Positions 25,752 to 34,530 are shown, counted from the stretch's first letter. The stretch: 64,000 nucleotides of DNA from Chloroherpetonaceae bacterium (GCA_028277445.1 JANQGG010000010.1:39035-103034), one strand, 5' to 3'. Numbers and translations are program-made. The notes: generated from the letters alone by a model not told the origin.

Positions 25752-28700
25752 GTGAAAGCACTTATTAAACACTTTATTAAATACCCGGTACTTGGTAATG
25801 CCATTTTTGTAGCCATCTTACTTTTTGGTTTGTTGGCGTTTAAATCAATGAAAACCACATTTTTCCCCGACGTGCCGGCGGATAAAATTATCATTCAAGC
25901 GTCCTACCCTGGCGCTTCTCCCGAAGAGATCGAAGAAAGCATTACGATCAAAATAGAAGACAAGCTTAAAGGCATAACCGGAATCGACCGGATGACTTCA
26001 ACCTCGAATGAAAATTCATCTAAAATAACTGTTGAGCTTGAAACAGGTTACGATGCCAACATCTTGGTTCAGGAAGTGACCAATGCCATTGATCAGATCA
26101 GTTCATTTCCGGTTGGATTGGAAAAGCTGCAAATTTATAAGATGGAACCTATGGATTTTGTCAGCGCTTATGCCATTTATGGGAATATCGACCTTCGCGA
26201 GCTTAAAATTTATGCCAGGAAAATTGAGAGAGAGTTGAGAAATAACGAAGGGATTACAAAAATCACATTAAGCGGGTTTCCTGAAGAAGAAATTGAAGTC
26301 AGTTTAAATGAAGATAAGCTTCGCGCCTACAATATCACTTTTAAAGAAATCGCTGACGCTGTTAAAGACGCTAATTTAGAAATCACCGGTGGAAAGATTT
26401 TAGGAGAAACCGAGGAGTTTTTAATACGTGCCGATGAAAAGGGATACTATGCCGAAGAATTGGAAAATTTAGTGGTTCGTTCCGGGGCTGATGGTGCGAT
26501 TGTAAGATTACGCGACCTGGCGGATGTGAAAGATAAGTGGTCGGAAGATCCGAACAAATTTTACTTTAATGGAAAGCCCGCCGTAAATATTGATATCAAT
26601 AAGACCAACGATCAAGATATGTTTAGTGTTGCTGACCGGGTAGCAGCATACATGGATCAATTCGACTATAAGCACGATGATATAGAAATTTCGCTACTTC
26701 GCGATGGTTCGGGGATTGTAAAAGAACGTGCTACAATTCTATCCAACAATGGCATTTTGGGTATCATTTTGGTGGTGTTATTTCTGTCGTTTTCTCTAAA
26801 TCCCAGAATGGCGTTTTGGGTTGCGCTAGCCATACCGATTTCATTTACGGGAATGGCTATTCTTGGCTCGATATATGGTCTGACGATCAATGTGATCTCG
26901 TTAATGGGCATGATCATCGTAATTGGTATGCTGGTGGATGATGGTATTGTGATTGCAGAAAACATCTATCAGCATTACGAAAAAGGTGAAAAGCCCATCG
27001 AAGCGGCCATAAACGGCACATTGGAAGTTCTGCCCTCAGTAACGGCAGCAATCTTAACCACCATCGTGTTCTTTTCCATGTTTCTCTTTTTGGAAGGAGA
27101 TATTGGCGTTCGGATGAAAGATATTGGATTTGTGGTGATAGCTACGTTAGCGATTTCGTTGGTAGAAGGCGTCTTAATTCTTCCGGCTCATATTGCGCAC
27201 TCCAAAGCCTTGCATCAAAAGCCCGGTCAAAAAACCTGGATCATGCGAAAATCCGAGGAGTTTTTGCATTTGCAACGCGATATCATTTATGCCCCCTTGC
27301 TTAAATTTTGTATTCGCAATCCAATCATAATAGCCATAATTCCGGTTGCGCTGTTCATGATCACCATTGGAGCGTTACAAGGAAGTATTGTAAAAGTCAC
27401 GTTTTTCCCGGTCATTGAACGCGACAACATTGTGCTGTCGTTTCAAATGCCTGCAGGAACGCCTGAACGCGTTACCGATAGTTTGTTGCAGAAAATGGAA
27501 CAAGACGTTTGGCTGGTAAATCAGGAGTATGATGAAAAACACAAACCGGAAAAGAGCATTATCAAAGCCGTAGCACGTGCCATTGGCCCAAATGCGCATC
27601 AGGGGGGATTAAGAATCACATTGGTAGAAAGCCAGTTTCGTGATCTTTCGGAAATGGATATTCGAAATATGATCCGACAAAAAATTGGCGTGATCCCTGA
27701 AGCCGATCGTTTGCAGCTTGGGACTGGCGGTATGTGGGGCATGCCGGTTTCGGTGGCGCTTAAGAGTAACAATTTAGAGCAACTTCGTGAGGCCAAAGAA
27801 GAGCTTAAGGCCTTATTAAAAGAAAATCCGAAACTCAAAGACGTTTCAGATAACGATTCCCCAGGATTAAAAGAAATTAAAATTAAGCTCAAAGAAAAAG
27901 CGTATGCGCTGGGTCTCACCACTCAACAAGTCATGGAGCAGGTTCGAAGCGGCTTTTTCGGAAAAGAAGCCCAACGCATTATTAGAGGGATTGATGAAGT
28001 TAAAATCTGGGTCAGGTACGATAAATCTAACCGGAGCAGCCTTGAACAAATGGAAGAGCTTCGCATTAGGCTAAACGATGGCAGGGCTTTCCCGCTCAAA
28101 GAAATCGCTGATTTTACGATTGAGCGAGGCGTTTCTTCGATAAATCATATCGATGCACAACGTGTGGTAGAAGTTGAAGCTGATATTTTAAGCGCCAATG
28201 AATCCGTAACGGATATTATTGCAGATGTTCGCACAAATGTGATGCCTAATATTGTAAAAGCCTATCCTGATGTGAGTTTTGATTTTGAAGGTCAAAGTCG
28301 GGAAAGCAGTAAAACAGCGGCTTCAATTCAACGAGTTATTCCGATCATCGTTGGCATAATGTTTTTAGTGGTTGTCTTTACGTTTCGTTCGTTTATTCAG
28401 GCATTCATTGTTTTTGTGATGGTTCCGTTCAGTTTAATTGGCGTGGTTTGGGGCCACTTTATTCAAGGTTTTATTTTAAGCCTGTTTTCAATGTTCGGAA
28501 CAATTGCCTTAATCGGTATTGTCATTAACGACTCTTTAATTTTTATCAATGAGTTTAATCGAATATTAAAAGAAGGTAAGCCATTCAATGAGGCGTTATA
28601 TGAAACCGGAATGAGCCGTTTTCGCCCGGTAGTCCTTACTTCAATTACAACCATTGCCGGTCTTGGCCCGTTGATGTTTGAACCCAGCCGGCAGGCTCAG

Positions 28701-28898
28701 TTTCTTTCACCAATGGCAGTTGCGGTTGCTTATGGATTATTGTTCGGAACCACCTTAACCTTGGTGATGCTGCCTTCGCTATTGGTGCTGTTCAATCGTT
28801 TGAAAGTTTATGTATTGTGGTTGATTAAAGGCGAAAAGCCGTCTCATGAATCGGTTGAACCGGCCATCCAGGAAGAAGTATTTGCTTCACAGAATTAA
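25752..28898 (+). CDS. RND-family multidrug efflux permease
   Basis: A 1048-residue inner-membrane antiporter of the AcrB/MexB (HAE/HME) superfamily with twelve TM helices in two halves and large periplasmic loops after TM1 and TM7. The N-terminus KHFIKYPVLGNAIF is typical, and the proton-relay aspartates sit in GMLVDDGIVIAENI (about 392-405). The second-half equivalent reads IVINDSLIFINEFN. The start is a GTG at 25752. The pump works with the adaptor and TolC homologue on either side. Substrates are unknown. Confidence 0.94.
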   Translation: MKALIKHFIKYPVLGNAIFVAILLFGLLAFKSMKTTFFPDVPADKIIIQASYPGASPEEIEESITIKIEDKLKGITGIDRMTSTSNENSSKITVELETGYDANILVQEVTNAIDQISSFPVGLEKLQIYKMEPMDFVSAYAIYGNIDLRELKIYARKIERELRNNEGITKITLSGFPEEEIEVSLNEDKLRAYNITFKEIADAVKDANLEITGGKILGETEEFLIRADEKGYYAEELENLVVRSGADGAIVRLRDLADVKDKWSEDPNKFYFNGKPAVNIDINKTNDQDMFSVADRVAAYMDQFDYKHDDIEISLLRDGSGIVKERATILSNNGILGIILVVLFLSFSLNPRMAFWVALAIPISFTGMAILGSIYGLTINVISLMGMIIVIGMLVDDGIVIAENIYQHYEKGEKPIEAAINGTLEVLPSVTAAILTTIVFFSMFLFLEGDIGVRMKDIGFVVIATLAISLVEGVLILPAHIAHSKALHQKPGQKTWIMRKSEEFLHLQRDIIYAPLLKFCIRNPIIIAIIPVALFMITIGALQGSIVKVTFFPVIERDNIVLSFQMPAGTPERVTDSLLQKMEQDVWLVNQEYDEKHKPEKSIIKAVARAIGPNAHQGGLRITLVESQFRDLSEMDIRNMIRQKIGVIPEADRLQLGTGGMWGMPVSVALKSNNLEQLREAKEELKALLKENPKLKDVSDNDSPGLKEIKIKLKEKAYALGLTTQQVMEQVRSGFFGKEAQRIIRGIDEVKIWVRYDKSNRSSLEQMEELRIRLNDGRAFPLKEIADFTIERGVSSINHIDAQRVVEVEADILSANESVTDIIADVRTNVMPNIVKAYPDVSFDFEGQSRESSKTAASIQRVIPIIVGIMFLVVVFTFRSFIQAFIVFVMVPFSLIGVVWGHFIQGFILSLFSMFGTIALIGIVINDSLIFINEFNRILKEGKPFNEALYETGMSRFRPVVLTSITTIAGLGPLMFEPSRQAQFLSPMAVAVAYGLLFGTTLTLVMLPSLLVLFNRLKVYVLWLIKGEKPSHESVEPAIQEEVFASQN

Positions 28899-28961
28899 GC
28901 TTTTCATCAAGGTCAGAGTTCTAAGAGGAAAATTATTTTGAATGACAAATAAAAACTACCC

Positions 28962-30281
28962 ATGCGTGCAAGAGTAATTCGTTTTTCCTACATGTTCTTT
29001 TTTCTAATCAGCATTTGTGGCGTTGAACTTTCCGAGGCCGCTGAAAAATTAACTTTAAATCAAGCCATTGAAACCGCATTGGAAAAAAACCTCGATATTC
29101 AAATTGCCAAAGGCAATGAGGAAATCCAGAAGAACAATGCTCACATTGGTAATGCCGGTTTATTGCCGTCGGTAGATATTGTTTCAGGCATAAACTATCA
29201 GGAGCGAAATCAAACAGGGGCAATTGCCGCTCCAAATGCATCCAGTTCATCATCGACAACCACAAACGCTGAAATTCAAGCCAGCCTAACCATTTTTGAT
29301 GGATTAAGCAACATCAACCGGTTTTATAAACTAAAACAGCAATCAAAAGGCGGTTCGTTGGAAGCTCGCCAAAATATTGAAAATGTGGTTTTAGCCGTTA
29401 GCCAAAGCTACTTTGAAGTTGCCAATGGGGCTGAGCAACTGCAGATCAAAAAAGATGCATTGGTGATTTCCAAAGAACGTTTGGATCGTGCTCAAAAGCG
29501 CGCTCAATATGGACAAGTGAGCCGACTTGATGTTCTTTCTGCAACTGTAGATATGAATACGGATAGTGTGGCGTACCTAAATGCAAAGCTGAGTTTAAAT
29601 CAAGCGAAACGCACATTAAATGTTTTGCTGAATAGAAAAGAATCCACGCTGTTTGAGGTCGTTACCGATGTTCGGTTCGATACCCAATTTTCACTTGAAG
29701 CATTAGTTGCAAATGCTAAAGAAAGAAACGCCTCTTATTTGATTCAGCTTAACCGGATTGAGCAGGCTGAAACGGATGTATCGATAAATACATCAAAATT
29801 TTTACCGAAACTGGCTGCAAGCGTTGGGTACGGTTTTAGTCAATACGAAGAGGGCTTTAGTCCCGATTTAAGCGATCCCTCGGAAGGTCTGTCGGCAAAT
29901 TTAAATTTAAGCTTTAACCTGTTTAATGGGTTTCAGGATAAAATTAGCCGGGAGAATGCCGCCATCACCCTTAAAAATCAAGAACGGTTAAAAGAAAAAG
30001 TTTGGCTTGAACTTGAACAAGAGATTGCCAACACGTATGAAACGTACCGAAATAGCTTGAGGATTATGACGTTTGAAGCGAAAAATCTGGAATCGGCAGA
30101 ACTGAATTTCAAGCGAACCAACGAGCAATTCAATATTGGCCAAGTGAATATTACCACGTTTAGAGAAGCTCAATTGAATTTAATTCAAGCCAAAAGCACG
30201 CTTTCCAAAGCCCGCTACGATGCTAAGACAAACGAAATTAAACTCCTAAAACTAGCAGGTGAGCTGGTTGAAGGTAAATAA
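28962..30281 (+). CDS. TolC-family outer membrane efflux protein
   Basis: A 439-residue outer-membrane channel. A signal peptide (about residues 1-27, ending EAA) precedes KLTLNQAIETALEKNLDIQIA, the usual opening of OEP domains. Two OEP repeats follow, each with a long helical hairpin (AQKRAQYGQVSRLDVL; NEQFNIGQVNITTFREAQ). It closes the marR-adaptor-pump operon. The TAA at 30279-30281 runs straight, in the same frame, into a clipped HigB toxin sequence. Confidence 0.93.
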   Translation: MRARVIRFSYMFFFLISICGVELSEAAEKLTLNQAIETALEKNLDIQIAKGNEEIQKNNAHIGNAGLLPSVDIVSGINYQERNQTGAIAAPNASSSSSTTTNAEIQASLTIFDGLSNINRFYKLKQQSKGGSLEARQNIENVVLAVSQSYFEVANGAEQLQIKKDALVISKERLDRAQKRAQYGQVSRLDVLSATVDMNTDSVAYLNAKLSLNQAKRTLNVLLNRKESTLFEVVTDVRFDTQFSLEALVANAKERNASYLIQLNRIEQAETDVSINTSKFLPKLAASVGYGFSQYEEGFSPDLSDPSEGLSANLNLSFNLFNGFQDKISRENAAITLKNQERLKEKVWLELEQEIANTYETYRNSLRIMTFEAKNLESAELNFKRTNEQFNIGQVNITTFREAQLNLIQAKSTLSKARYDAKTNEIKLLKLAGELVEGK

Positions 30282-30302
30282 ATTGCTGATTCAGAACAAC
30301 CA

Positions 30303-30530
30303 TTGAAAACCTGGTTTAAAGAGGCAAGTCAAGCCAAATGGAAAAATCCGTTTGAAATAAAAGATGAATTTCCCAAAGCAAGTATTCTAAAATCAGGAAG
30401 AGTTGTATTTAATATTTGTGGTAATAAATACAGATTGATTGCACAAATCAATTATCAAAGGCAATGTGTTTTCATTCGATTTATTGGCACACATAATGAA
30501 TATGATAACATTGATGCTGAAAGAATTTGA
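30303..30530 (+). CDS. HigB-type toxin lacking its N-terminus
   Basis: A 75-residue open frame (from a TTG) that matches the HigB/RelE-fold family over KTWFKEASQAKWKNP, SGRVVFNICGNKYRL and VFIRFIGTHNEYDNID. Family members are about 95-100 residues and begin with about 18 residues forming the first strand and helix. Here the homology can be traced back in frame through SEQPLK to the tolC stop codon and no further, and no ATG exists. The toxin was evidently cut when it landed behind tolC. It may be inactive, or start at TTG 30303 or ATT 30282. Confidence 0.7.
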   Translation: MKTWFKEASQAKWKNPFEIKDEFPKASILKSGRVVFNICGNKYRLIAQINYQRQCVFIRFIGTHNEYDNIDAERI

Positions 30531-30535
30531 TTGAT

Positions 30536-30892
30536 ATGGGACTTAAAATGATTAAAACAGATGAGGATTATCAAAAAGCCTTAAAAAGGCTTGAAGAAAT
30601 CTTTGAAGCGCCAAACGAAACACCCGAAGGCGATGAAGCTGAGGTGTTAAGTATATTAATTGAAAAATATGAAGATGAACATTTTCCGATAGACCCGCCG
30701 GATCCGATTGAAGCCATTAAGTTTCGTATGGAACAATTAGACATGACTAATCGTGATTTGGCAAAAATTATTGGGTACAAAAGCCGTGTTTCGGAGATTT
30801 TTAACCGGAAACGTAAATTGACTTTACCTATGATCCGCAAGCTGCATGATGAGTTAAAAATCCCTTATGAGGCCTTGCTATCAGATTATTAA
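30536..30892 (+). CDS. higA: HigA-type antitoxin, helix-turn-helix
   Basis: A 118-residue antitoxin with the HigA layout: an N-terminal IKTDEDYQKALKRLEEIF helix region, the linker YEDEHFPIDPPDPIEAIKFRMEQ (about 52-75), and an HTH with DLAKIIGYKSRVSEIFNRKRKLTLPMIRKL. I choose ATG 30536 because MGLKMIKTDEDY aligns with family starts; an upstream TTG at 30527 would overlap the toxin stop. It is fully intact although its toxin is clipped. It would normally bind HigB and repress the module. Confidence 0.87.
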   Translation: MGLKMIKTDEDYQKALKRLEEIFEAPNETPEGDEAEVLSILIEKYEDEHFPIDPPDPIEAIKFRMEQLDMTNRDLAKIIGYKSRVSEIFNRKRKLTLPMIRKLHDELKIPYEALLSDY

Positions 30893-30921
30893 TATCTTTA
30901 AACCTAAATTTCATCTTCCTT

Positions 30922-31008
30922 ATGTCTTATGAAGTAAAAACAATTGTTGTTACTTTCGAAGTGAGGCAATCTGATTTTGAAATGATTAAAAGACTGATGG
31001 CTAAATGA
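30922..31008 (+). other. 28-codon ORF, possibly the start of a lost toxin gene
   Basis: ATG to TGA encodes MSYEVKTIVVTFEVRQSDFE and eight more residues. The opening MSYEVKTI and the later KRLMAK are reminiscent of RelE/ParE-type toxin N-termini, but the match is too short to assert. It lies in the 205-bp gap after higA; nothing else is recognisable there. Confidence 0.2.
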
Positions 31009-31097
31009 ATTGTTCTATTTTTTTTTGAGCTCTTTCTCAGAAAAAGATTAAATCACGATTTCATTTTTCGGGATTTGTATCCGCGTTAATTTACTTG

Positions 31098-31958
31098 TTA
31101 TGCGCTCTCTACTTTTCTTGCCACAACGGCCATATCAAGAGAATCTGAGGAAAAAACCGAGCCTGCAACATCAGAGTAAAACTCTACGGCTTCAAATCCG
31201 TTCTCTTCAAGCTCCCCGCGTAATGAATCCTGACTGAAATATTGTAGCCAGTTGTAGATAACGCGGGTTTTTTTCTCTTCAATGATCGTGTATTTATCAA
31301 GGGTTACTTTTTCCTTGCCATATTTGAATGTGTTCAGGAATCCATAATAATTTTCGGCAGACCAAAAATGATCGAGTTGGTTATATTCATATGTTACAAC
31401 CTCATCCCTGTTATCGAACACATTTAACGAATGAACATCCAACAGAACTGATCCACCGGGCCTCAGAAATTTGTGAAACTTGGCAAGCAATGTTTTTCTT
31501 TGGGCGGGGCTCAATACACAAAAATCGCAAAAGATCATTGTAATAAGGTCGAATCTTTTTTTAGTCTCAAATTCCAGATAGTTTTGCTGAAAATAGTCAA
31601 TCTCCAATCCTTTTTGATCAGCAACCTTTCTGGCATACCGGATAGACCTTCTTGAAAAGTCGATCCCGGTAACATTAGCCTTGTTTTCAGCAAACGGGGT
31701 TGTATAAAGTCCCGGACCACAACCAAAATCTGCAATACTTGTATTCGCATCTATTCCAAAATGAGACACGATCCATTTTACAGAACGGGCAATGAAATCT
31801 TTGTTTCGGGATGAAAGGTCAACAGATTCGTTCAAATGATATTCAAGCATCTTCATTGATGTATGCTCATCAGTCCATAGTTCATCTGCTGTATAAAATT
31901 GAAAAGGCGTTGGGCGTGAGTTTATTTCTTCTAATTTATCAAACACTGATGTCTCCAT
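31098..31958 (-). CDS. Class I SAM-dependent methyltransferase
   Basis: A 286-residue methyltransferase with the Rossmann-like SAM fold. Motif I is ADFGCGPGLY (76-85), motif II VTGIDFSRRSIRYAR, and motif IV LITMIFCDFCVL. LRPGGSVLLDVHSL follows motif IV. The substrate is unknown; small-molecule or thiol methylation are both possible. Its ATG lies directly on the edge of a broken SDR gene. Its stop codon lies inside GCATAAC, the kind of inverse core site found at cassette ends. Both observations suggest mobile origin. Confidence 0.85.
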   Translation of the reverse strand: METSVFDKLEEINSRPTPFQFYTADELWTDEHTSMKMLEYHLNESVDLSSRNKDFIARSVKWIVSHFGIDANTSIADFGCGPGLYTTPFAENKANVTGIDFSRRSIRYARKVADQKGLEIDYFQQNYLEFETKKRFDLITMIFCDFCVLSPAQRKTLLAKFHKFLRPGGSVLLDVHSLNVFDNRDEVVTYEYNQLDHFWSAENYYGFLNTFKYGKEKVTLDKYTIIEEKKTRVIYNWLQYFSQDSLRGELEENGFEAVEFYSDVAGSVFSSDSLDMAVVARKVESA

Positions 31959-32132
31959 TTTTTTGTGATATCCAGGTTAAGCGTGATGCATCCTCTTTCT
32001 TTAAGATCTTGCATCTTCTCGAGCCCGCCGCGCCGCGCCGTAAACGGTATGCTCCACCTTAACAAGTGCCTTGGCGGCGTCTTTGCCGATCCCTGAAGAA
32101 GCACCAGTGATCAAAATGGTTTTCTTTGTCAT
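31959..32132 (-). pseudogene. N-terminal fragment of a short-chain dehydrogenase, frameshifted
   Basis: From ATG 32132 the frame reads MTKKTILITGASSGIGKDAA, with the Rossmann TGxxxGIG motif, then ..HTVYGAARR. A frameshift in a run of GC-rich triplets (about 32024-32040) follows. The next frame continues EKMQDLKERGCITLNLDIT, the normal SDR sequence, and then ends where the methyltransferase begins. Only about 58 of some 250 codons remain. Its start is 20 bp from the attC core, the spacing expected for a cassette gene. Confidence 0.85.
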
Positions 32133-32152
32133 CGATTGTCCTCTCCGCTTTG

Positions 32153-32279
32153 GGCTAACGGCTGAGTTCAGTGGCCACAGGGGCTTCCACTAAATTTCGG
32201 TTAAAAGTACCATTGTTTCAAAGCTGCTGCAAACCTCAAAAGAGCCGCCCCCTGTGGTCCGCTGCAACGATTTGTTATC
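32153..32279 (-). other. Integron-type attC recombination site
   Basis: Read on the minus strand the element opens GATAACAAATCGTTGCAGCG and closes TGAACTCAGCCGTTAGCC, about 127 bp overall. Classic attC sites (for example that of aadA cassettes) open AACAATTCGTTCAAGC and close TTAACTCAAGCGTTAGAT. The two ends are imperfectly complementary: arms with CCACAGGGG pair, with extra unpaired bases on one side, the hallmark of attC extrahelical bases. The terminal GTTAGCC fits the core-site position. No intI gene lies in the window. Confidence 0.8.
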
Positions 32280-32530
32280 TTTCATGATTTCGTACAATTC
32301 ACCAATATTTTTATTTGACTTTTTATGGAGTTGGGTTGAGAGGGCTAAAATATATTAAACGCACTGTAAAGTTGAATAGCCCCATATTTTACAGTGATAC
32401 CATATCTTGTGGCTGGACAATATGGGCAAAAACCCGGGATAATACCATAAGGACACACAATCAGATTGAAACGGGGGATTATCTTTTAACAATCCTCCGA
32501 CAGCATCATTTTTATAGAGTATAAAAAAAA
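32280..32530. other. Non-coding gap between attC and the EamA gene
   Basis: I see no convincing gene in this stretch. A 69-codon plus-strand ORF (32315-32524) has no recognisable domain and no ribosome-binding site. It is the 3' flank of the EamA transporter gene and would lie inside its cassette if the attC belongs to that gene. Confidence 0.5.
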
Positions 32531-33487
32531 TTAAATTTTATAGTACCATACTGGCTTTCGTTTTAACTTTTTAAGCAATCTGCCATCTATCGTAACAAGC
32601 CCTAAAAAAATCATTCCCATGCCAACAAAAATTTCCCAACCAAGTTGCTCTCCAAGCACCATCACGCCAAGAGCTATTGCACTAATAGGAATTAAAAACG
32701 TCACCAATAAAAGATTGGTTGGACCTGCTATTGCCAGAACATGAAAATAGATGATGTAAGCTAAAGAAGTGCTGATTGCCGCAAGCCCCAAAATGGATAT
32801 TATCGTCATTGCGCCCGGTGCTAAATTCCATGGTTGATCAAAATACAACGCTAAGGGAATCATCATTATTGTTGACCCACACAACATTCCGGTTGCTACG
32901 ACAATAGGGTTCATATCTTTGAATCGACGACCATATATGGCAGCAAAAGCATAGGAAACCGAAGCGCCAAGGACCGCAATTTGTCCGAAAACTTCTAAAC
33001 CAAAGCCCCGTAGAGATTCTATTCCTATAAGAACAGAAACACCGATCCAACCTAAAATGATACCTGAAATTCTGTTCAATGTAAGCTTTTCTTCTCGTGT
33101 AAAAAAATGGGCAAGGACAACACTAAAAATGGGCGTTGTTGCGTTTAGTATACTTGCAAGACCACTTTCAATATGCGTTTGCCCCCAGACTATCAAGCAA
33201 AATGGGATCAGATTGTTTAAAGCTCCCATTACAAGGAATGAACCCCAAATACTGAGAGATGAGGGCATTCGCTCCCCTTTAAAATAAACAATCACTAAGA
33301 GTATCATAGAAGCCAAAGCTACTCTACCCAATACGATTGTTAGAGGAGGTAATTCTTTTACCGCTACCCCGACAAAAAAAAAGGACCCGCCCCATATTAT
33401 TGATAAAATAAAAATCTGAGCCCATTCCTTAATACCCATAACTTTATTTACTGATTCAGCCGACTTTGTCTTCTCAGTGGTTTTCAT
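32531..33487 (-). CDS. EamA/DMT-superfamily transporter
   Basis: A 318-residue membrane protein with ten predicted helices in two EamA repeats (about residues 18-150 and 165-300). Typical segments are IIWGGSFFFVGVAVKELPP, ILNATTPIFSVVLAHFF and the second-repeat ISTSLAYIIYFHVLA with FLIPISAIALGVMVLGE. The family exports amino acids, nucleosides and other metabolites; the substrate here cannot be assigned. It is divergent from the Ada-like gene, and an attC site lies 252 bp beyond its stop. Confidence 0.9.
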   Translation of the reverse strand: MKTTEKTKSAESVNKVMGIKEWAQIFILSIIWGGSFFFVGVAVKELPPLTIVLGRVALASMILLVIVYFKGERMPSSLSIWGSFLVMGALNNLIPFCLIVWGQTHIESGLASILNATTPIFSVVLAHFFTREEKLTLNRISGIILGWIGVSVLIGIESLRGFGLEVFGQIAVLGASVSYAFAAIYGRRFKDMNPIVVATGMLCGSTIMMIPLALYFDQPWNLAPGAMTIISILGLAAISTSLAYIIYFHVLAIAGPTNLLLVTFLIPISAIALGVMVLGEQLGWEIFVGMGMIFLGLVTIDGRLLKKLKRKPVWYYKI

Positions 33488-33576
33488 ATTTTTCCCTATC
33501 GTGTGTTGATATGTTATTTATTATCATTAGTGCTTTTCTTTTTCCTAAACATTAGCCAATGAATTTATAATTAACG

Positions 33577-33613
33577 ACCCGAATATTGCTTAGTTTTAGA
33601 GCAACATTCGGGT
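33577..33613. promoter_or_regulatory. Long inverted repeat between divergent eamA and ada-like genes
   Basis: ACCCGAATATTGCT and AGCAACATTCGGGT form 14-bp arms (13 matches) around a 9-base loop. The repeat lies 57 bp before the ada-like ATG and 90 bp before the transporter start. There is no T-run, so an operator or RNA hairpin is more likely than a terminator. Confidence 0.5.
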
Positions 33614-33669
33614 GGTCATCAAACACGAATTGGATTAAAATATTCTAAAAATCAGGGAGATAAATTAAT

Positions 33670-34530
33670 ATGAGTAATTTTTCACAACAAGCAGATGACT
33701 ATAAAAAAATAGAAGAGGCCATTTATTTCATAGAGAAAAATTTCAAATCTCAACTAAGCCTTGATGAGATCGCTGATAATGTCCATTTAAGCAAATATCA
33801 TTTCAATCGCCTCTTTAAAAGGTGGGCTGGAATTGGACCCATTCAGTTCCAACAGTTTGTTACGCTGGATTACACAAAGAAAAAACTGGCAGATTCAAAA
33901 AGCCTCCTTGATACATCATTAGATTCCGGTCTATCAGGACCAAGCCGACTACATGATTTATTCGTGACATTCGATGCAATGACACCTGGTGATTTCAAGA
34001 AAAAGGGAACCGGTTTAAAAATTGAATATAGTTTCTGTCCTTCTCCTTTTGGAGAATGCTTGATGGCGATAACGAAAAGAGGAATCTGTCATCTTGGTTT
34101 CGTACAAAAACACAACGAACCGGATGCCCTCAATCAACTTTTCGGCGCATGGCCAGGTGCAGTGTTTAATGAAAATTCCAAATCAATTGTTCCACTTGTA
34201 AATCAAATATTCAACCTTGATAAGACCAAAAAATCTCGTCCTTTTAACCTTTTAATCAAAGGTACGAATTTTCAAGTTAACGTATGGAAGGCTTTATTGC
34301 AGATCCCTAGTGGAAATGTAGTAAGCTATCAAAATATCGCTGAATACATTGGCCGTCCAAAAGCATTTCGTGCTGTTGCAAGCGCTATAGCTATTAATCC
34401 AGTTGCCTATTTGATACCATGCCATCGAGTTGTTTCTAAGTCAGGCAAAATCCATCATTATCGATGGGGGGAAACAAGAAAAAAGGCAATTGTTGGATGG
34501 GAAGCGGCAAAGAAGGCACGAGTTGATTAA
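33670..34530 (+). CDS. Bifunctional AraC-type regulator / O6-methylguanine-DNA methyltransferase (Ada-like)
   Basis: A 286-residue fusion. Residues about 15-112 form an AraC-type HTH domain (LSLDEIADNVHLSKYHFNRLFKR). Residues about 120-283 form a methylguanine methyltransferase with the acceptor cysteine C251 in IPCHRVV, and with VWKALLQIPSGNVVSY and RAVASAIAINP. The zinc-binding AdaA domain of E. coli Ada, which senses methyl phosphotriesters, is absent. It should repair O6-methylguanine and may regulate genes, perhaps including the divergent transporter. Confidence 0.9.
   Translation: MSNFSQQADDYKKIEEAIYFIEKNFKSQLSLDEIADNVHLSKYHFNRLFKRWAGIGPIQFQQFVTLDYTKKKLADSKSLLDTSLDSGLSGPSRLHDLFVTFDAMTPGDFKKKGTGLKIEYSFCPSPFGECLMAITKRGICHLGFVQKHNEPDALNQLFGAWPGAVFNENSKSIVPLVNQIFNLDKTKKSRPFNLLIKGTNFQVNVWKALLQIPSGNVVSYQNIAEYIGRPKAFRAVASAIAINPVAYLIPCHRVVSKSGKIHHYRWGETRKKAIVGWEAAKKARVD

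Noticed and set aside
32315-32524. 69-codon ORF beside the attC site
   Set aside because: No ribosome-binding site, no domain, odd composition; more likely chance in a non-coding gap.
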